A DNA stretch of 32,917 nt from Pedosphaera sp. (GTDB lineage: Bacteria > Verrucomicrobiota > Verrucomicrobiia > Limisphaerales > Pedosphaeraceae), in NCBI GenBank assembly GCA_028293285.1, contig JAQGPC010000072.1:1-32917 (forward strand), in the 5' to 3' direction. The first letter of the stretch is position 1, and each line of letters begins with the position of its first letter. Of this stretch, positions 29,826 to 32,917 are shown piece after piece. Made by a program: the position numbers and the translations under genes. The notes beneath the pieces were generated by a model that had not been told where the DNA came from, made no database searches, and saw only the letters and a program-made list of their open reading frames with translations.

Positions 29826-31355
29826 ATGATGACTGACGATGGACAACTCCTGCGACGTTACACAACCGAGCGCTCGGAAGACGCTTTCCGCGAACTCGTC
29901 ACTCGTCACATTGACCTTGTCTATTCGGCAGCCTTTCGCCTGGCGGGCAGAGATTCCCACTTGGCGCAGGACATCACGCAAAATGTTTTTGTAGACCTTG
30001 CCCGCAAAGCATCCAGTCTTCCATCCAATGTTGTTCTGCCCGGCTGGCTTTATCGTCACGCCTGTTTCACCGCCTCCAAAGCCGTCCGCACCGAACGCCG
30101 TCGCCAAGCCCGTGAATTCACCGCCATGGAAATGACCGAACTCACCCACCAACCGGACGCAAATTGGGAGCAAATCGCTCCCGAACTTGAAGAGGCGATG
30201 ACCCAACTAAGCGAACCGGATCGCGATGCCATCATTCTGCGCTTTTTCAAGCGGCAGGACTTCCGTGCAGTGGGCGCCACCTTGGGCATCAGTGAGGACA
30301 CCGCGCAGAAGCGCGTCAGTCGTGCCTTGGATAAGCTCCGCACATTGCTGGGTCAGCGCGGCGTCACTCTCCCTGCCACTGCACTCGCCACCGTATTGAC
30401 CGCCGAAGCCGTCACCGCCGCTCCCGCCGGACTGACGATTCCTATTGTTACTGCCTCCTTGGCAGGCGCAACCGCCACCGGCGTTACCGTCTCCCTGATG
30501 AAACTTCTTGCCATGACCAAACTCAAAACTGCTGTTGCCGCTGCCCTCGTCGTTGCCGCCGTGACTATCCCGTTGCTGCAAAACCAATCCCTCGCCCATC
30601 TGCGCCAGGAAAACCTGGCATTGCGACAGCAGTCCAAAGATGCCGCCCAACTCCGCGCCGAAAATGAGCGTCTTGCCAAAGTTAAAGCCGATGCCGAAGA
30701 GCTGGAGCGCCTGCGTCGGAAAACCGCTGATCTCGCCCGATTGCGCGGCGAAGTCACTTCCCTGCGCCGGGCGAACCAGGAACTTATTCAAGCGCAACTC
30801 GCCAAATCGCGCTCACGCGAGAATCGGACGCCGAGTGCCTTCATACCCGGCGCGCAATTGGCGGATGCCGGCCTGGCCACTCCGGAGGCATCGCTGCAAA
30901 CCTTGCTCTGGGCGGCCGTAAATGGAAAAAAGGAGCGAGTGGAACAAGCCATCGACAAGGAAGTCTTTTTGAAAATGATGGCTGACAAATTTCATGAGAT
31001 AAACCCGGACTTCAACTCGGTGGAGGATATTAAATTCAACCTTAATCTCACGCCGGCGCAGAATGAACTCGCAGGTTTCCAAATTCTTTCGCAGGAACTC
31101 GACTCTCCTGATAAAACCATTATCGAGGTCGCAGTCACTGCGAACGATGGAACGGTGGAAACCAATCACGCGGTTGTGAACCGGGTCGGCGAAGAATGGA
31201 AAGTGGATATGCTCTCACTCGCCGGTGGATCGGGATCGGGAGCGGGAGAGTTTTCGTTCACCAATACCGCCGACAATGGAAGCGAAATTGTAACCAAATA
31301 CAAACTGCCGGTTGATAGTGGTGGCAAGGTGGGAAAACTCGAACCAATTCCATAA
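29826..31355 (+). CDS. ECF sigma-70 factor with transmembrane and coiled-coil C-terminal extension
   Basis: Of 509 aa, only about the first 180 are sigma factor. Region 2 is FRELVTRHIDLVYSAAFRLAG...AQDITQNVFVDLA and region 4 is MTQLSEPDRDAIILRFFKRQ...LGISEDTAQKRVSRALDKL. Then an Ala/Thr-rich stretch leads to one membrane helix at about 235-253 (TAVAAALVVAAVTIPLL), a coiled coil at about 256-331 of Leu/Arg/Glu heptads (LRQENLALRQQ, LRAENERLAKVKADAEELERLRR), and a C-terminal domain at about 345-509 that would lie outside the membrane. Such extended ECFs occur in Verrucomicrobiota; the tail probably acts as a built-in sensor or anti-sigma function, which is inferred. ATGs at 29826 and 29829 are both possible. 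Confidence 0.88.
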   Translation: MMTDDGQLLRRYTTERSEDAFRELVTRHIDLVYSAAFRLAGRDSHLAQDITQNVFVDLARKASSLPSNVVLPGWLYRHACFTASKAVRTERRRQAREFTAMEMTELTHQPDANWEQIAPELEEAMTQLSEPDRDAIILRFFKRQDFRAVGATLGISEDTAQKRVSRALDKLRTLLGQRGVTLPATALATVLTAEAVTAAPAGLTIPIVTASLAGATATGVTVSLMKLLAMTKLKTAVAAALVVAAVTIPLLQNQSLAHLRQENLALRQQSKDAAQLRAENERLAKVKADAEELERLRRKTADLARLRGEVTSLRRANQELIQAQLAKSRSRENRTPSAFIPGAQLADAGLATPEASLQTLLWAAVNGKKERVEQAIDKEVFLKMMADKFHEINPDFNSVEDIKFNLNLTPAQNELAGFQILSQELDSPDKTIIEVAVTANDGTVETNHAVVNRVGEEWKVDMLSLAGGSGSGAGEFSFTNTADNGSEIVTKYKLPVDSGGKVGKLEPIP

Positions 31356-31524
31356 AACAGTAGTCATCTGGGATTTCTCATTAACATCGCGGCTTTTAAC
31401 CCGGCGAAACGAAATCAAAGCCGAATCAGCGTTTATGCTATTTGAAATTTAATTCGGCAATCACGCGGACAGTCGGGCAGATTGCAAACCAGACCGTTTT
31501 ACTTCAACTGCGCCAGACGGTTCC

Positions 31525-31545
31525 CCTTCTCCGCGGGGGAGAAGG
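31525..31545. repeat. Palindromic hairpin of a cct-tctcc/ggagaagg type
   Basis: The arms ccttctcc (31525-31532) and ggagaagg (31538-31545) flank a gcggg loop, followed by ccgggatgaggg. This pattern (a C/T-rich arm, G-rich loop and ggatgaggg tail) recurs as an interspersed intergenic repeat in many environmental genomes by my recall. Its role is unknown. Confidence 0.5.
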
Positions 31546-31585
31546 CCGGGATGAGGGCGTGAGTACCACTGACTTTTCCCCTTCC

Positions 31586-31622
31586 GATTACCGGTTTATT
31601 AATTCAAAAGCCATCATTGCCG
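31586..31622 (+). repeat. Dispersed degenerate repeat, copy 2
   Basis: This copy shares gattacc, aattcaaaa and ccatca blocks with copies at 93-130 and 31802-31839. Both of the copies near 31.6-31.8 kb are preceded by ccttcc, extending the likeness upstream. Confidence 0.4.
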
Positions 31623-31801
31623 GGAATAATTTTACATTGCCTCCAAGTCCCAGCGAGACGGTTGAATCTTCCCTCTACCATGGCCGCTTCGCCGTCATCA
31701 TCGCATCCGGCTTTGACAAAAAAACGAATCACCACCTTGCACCTTTATTGTCCAGAAGTGTAACCATGTAACTATTTAACCCTCGTAACGCTTCCCTTCC
31801 G

Positions 31802-31839
31802 GATTACCACCTTGGTAATTCAAAACCATCAACGGCTTT
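31802..31839 (+). repeat. Dispersed degenerate repeat, copy 3
   Basis: This is the third copy of the attacc/aattcaaaa/ccatcaacggc segment, preceded by cccttccg as in copy 2. It lies about 215 bases from copy 2 in the same orientation and 215 bases before the Rcp1-like start codon. Confidence 0.4.
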
Positions 31840-32053
31840 CACATGTGCAGTATATGGCCATTAATTAATTGTTTGTAATCTCACAGTTTGTAGGACTTGC
31901 CTTCATTGACAAAACAGTCAATTCATTCGTACAGTGCTTACCGGTTCAGGACAAAGAATTGATTTGAATGCCATCCATGGGCGCACAAACGCTTCTTCCG
32001 GGCCGATTTGCATAATTGAGCGCTCTGTCCTAAACTCAGATGGTACATTCGCG

Positions 32054-32518
32054 ATGAACGGTAACACTATTTTGGTGGCGGAAGATATCCGGCAGGATGT
32101 GGACTTTCTTAAAGCCATGTTCGAGGAGTGTCGCATCACCAATCCCGTGCGGGTCGTTCCCGATGGGGAAGTGCTCCTCAGTTATCTCAAGGGTGAAGGC
32201 ATTTACGCGGATCGCGCTCAATACCCGCTTCCCATCTTATTGCTGCTCGATTTGAAAATGCCGCGCAAGGATGGCTTGCAGGCATTGACCTGGATTCAAG
32301 CGGAGTTCAAACCCCAGTTCCCCGTTATCGTCTTGACTGGCTCCAAGGATGTTCAGGAAATGAACAAAGCTTTCATGTTGGGCGCGCGCTCCTTCCTGTC
32401 CAAGCCGTTACAGAAAAAGGAATTTCGCACAGCCCTTTGTTCCCTTAAGGATATTCAGATCGAAGGCGATGACGAATCCGAAGCTTGGGAAAGCTTCACC
32501 CCTCCGGTTGGCAACTAA
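32054..32518 (+). CDS. Rcp1-like stand-alone response regulator
   Basis: From the ATG at 32054 the protein is 154 aa, starting MNGNTILVAEDIRQDVDFL; a longer frame from 31934 adds 40 residues without domain character. It is a single receiver domain of the Rcp1 branch, which has a longer beta4 region. The phosphoacceptor is Asp66 (ILLLLDLKMPRKDGLQAL), the switch Thr lies in VIVLTGSKD, and the Lys is in SFLSKPLQKKEF. Acidic pocket residues are Glu10 and Asp11. The acidic tail (EGDDESEAWESF) is short and has no output domain. In this branch the regulators often pair with a histidine kinase or phytochrome; none is visible here. It has little ribosome-binding site. Confidence 0.85.
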   Translation: MNGNTILVAEDIRQDVDFLKAMFEECRITNPVRVVPDGEVLLSYLKGEGIYADRAQYPLPILLLLDLKMPRKDGLQALTWIQAEFKPQFPVIVLTGSKDVQEMNKAFMLGARSFLSKPLQKKEFRTALCSLKDIQIEGDDESEAWESFTPPVGN

Positions 32519-32796
32519 GTTGTTCGCTTCACTTGCTTGAGCGAGCTGCTCTGAATTTCGCCCTGTTTACGGGGCCATTCCTGCTTCTCCCGTCTAACTC
32601 CATCACACCCACTCAGCCGTTGAAAAGTAGTGGTGTTTGGCTCCGAACTATGCCAACGTCTCGCCAACGCAGGGGCAAGTCGTTCAGCGAACCAAAAAAT
32701 CCCAGGACATGAATTGCCGATTTGTGCGCACACTGGAAGGCACTTGAACCCCTGTCGAACTCAACCATCACCCTTACAAAATAAAAGGAACAAGCC

Positions 32797-32917
32797 ATGT
32801 CATTCACCGGAAAAGATATCAAGGAATTGGAAAGCGATGTTAAAAGATTGGATAAGGACATTGCAGACAAGCTCAAGGACCTGGCCGTAGTTCAGAAAGA
32901 CTTCGAGAAAAAGGATG
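32797..32917 (+). CDS. N-terminal part of a small charged coiled-coil protein (cut by the window edge)
   Basis: The ATG at 32797 follows aaaagga at a good distance (ribosome-binding site 32783-32789). The 40 residues available (MSFTGKDIKELESDVKRLDK, then DIADKLKDLAVVQKDFEKKD) are highly charged, with heptad-like Leu/Ile spacing that predicts a coiled coil. The family and the full length cannot be known from the window. A 278-base spacer without a supportable gene separates it from the Rcp1-like gene. Confidence 0.6.
   Translation, partial: MSFTGKDIKELESDVKRLDKDIADKLKDLAVVQKDFEKKD

Larger units (their letters stand above)
31356..32053. other. Repeat-bearing gene-free spacer (698 bases)
   Basis: No gene can be supported here. 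The spacer contains a hairpin repeat at 31525-31545, two copies of the attacc/aattcaaaa repeat, and an A+T-rich stretch before the Rcp1-like gene that probably holds its promoter. Short frames across it (such as 31442-31771) have no protein-like features. Confidence 0.5.

Noticed and set aside
31442..31771. 109-aa plus-strand frame
   Set aside because: It covers the hairpin and dispersed repeats and shows no protein features.

Overview
The window looks like a chromosomal segment of a Verrucomicrobiota bacterium, probably of the Pedosphaera/Limisphaerales type. This is inferred, not searched. The signs are a prepilin-like protein with an H-x9-DG motif, an ECF sigma factor with a long membrane/coiled-coil tail, a Trp-rich DUF6600-type secreted protein, and gene-poor gaps full of palindromic and dispersed repeats. 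Genes are mostly single or in pairs on both strands, with few operons. I see no rRNA, tRNA, CRISPR array, prophage or complete insertion sequence.

Layout. 1-5.8 kb: a Gfo/Idh/MocA oxidoreductase, a prepilin-like gene broken by an in-frame TAG, a small membrane protein with a clear terminator, a DCC-type thioredoxin-fold protein lacking its second cysteine, a class I (DhnA-type) aldolase, a C39-like lipoprotein and a Dabb protein. 5.8-9.4 kb: a XerD-like recombinase, a ParE-type toxin with its antitoxin, purC and a sugar-nucleotide epimerase, with a long inverted repeat between the last two. 9.5-10.3 kb: a G+C-rich VOC-protein island bounded by 14-bp direct repeats, which looks acquired. 10.3-16 kb: an M20 deacylase, a lipid-linked sugar flippase-like protein, a family 2 glycosyltransferase, an NtrC-type regulator with a variant GAFTSA loop, and a DUF1003 protein. 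16-18.8 kb: a CCA-adding enzyme between two repeat-rich spacers. 18.8-20.1 kb: two unrecognised membrane proteins. 20.1-27 kb: mntR, a lipoprotein joining a CusF-like copper-binding region to an SCO domain, priA, a small lytic transglycosylase, and a minus-strand cluster ruvC-ruvA-acyltransferase-receiver protein. 27-31.4 kb: a large Trp/Pro/Ser-rich secreted protein divergent from the extended sigma factor. 31.4-32.9 kb: a repeat-bearing spacer, an Rcp1-like receiver protein and the start of a small coiled-coil protein cut by the window edge.

How the genes work together. Most are housekeeping: purine synthesis, tRNA maturation, replication restart, Holliday-junction processing and chromosome-dimer resolution. 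Envelope functions recur: epimerase, flippase, glycosyltransferase, acyltransferase, transglycosylase and DUF6600 protein. The most unusual unit is the sigma factor with its built-in membrane and coiled-coil tail beside the envelope protein. The other items of note are the VOC island, the nonsense-interrupted prepilin gene and the families of long intergenic inverted repeats.
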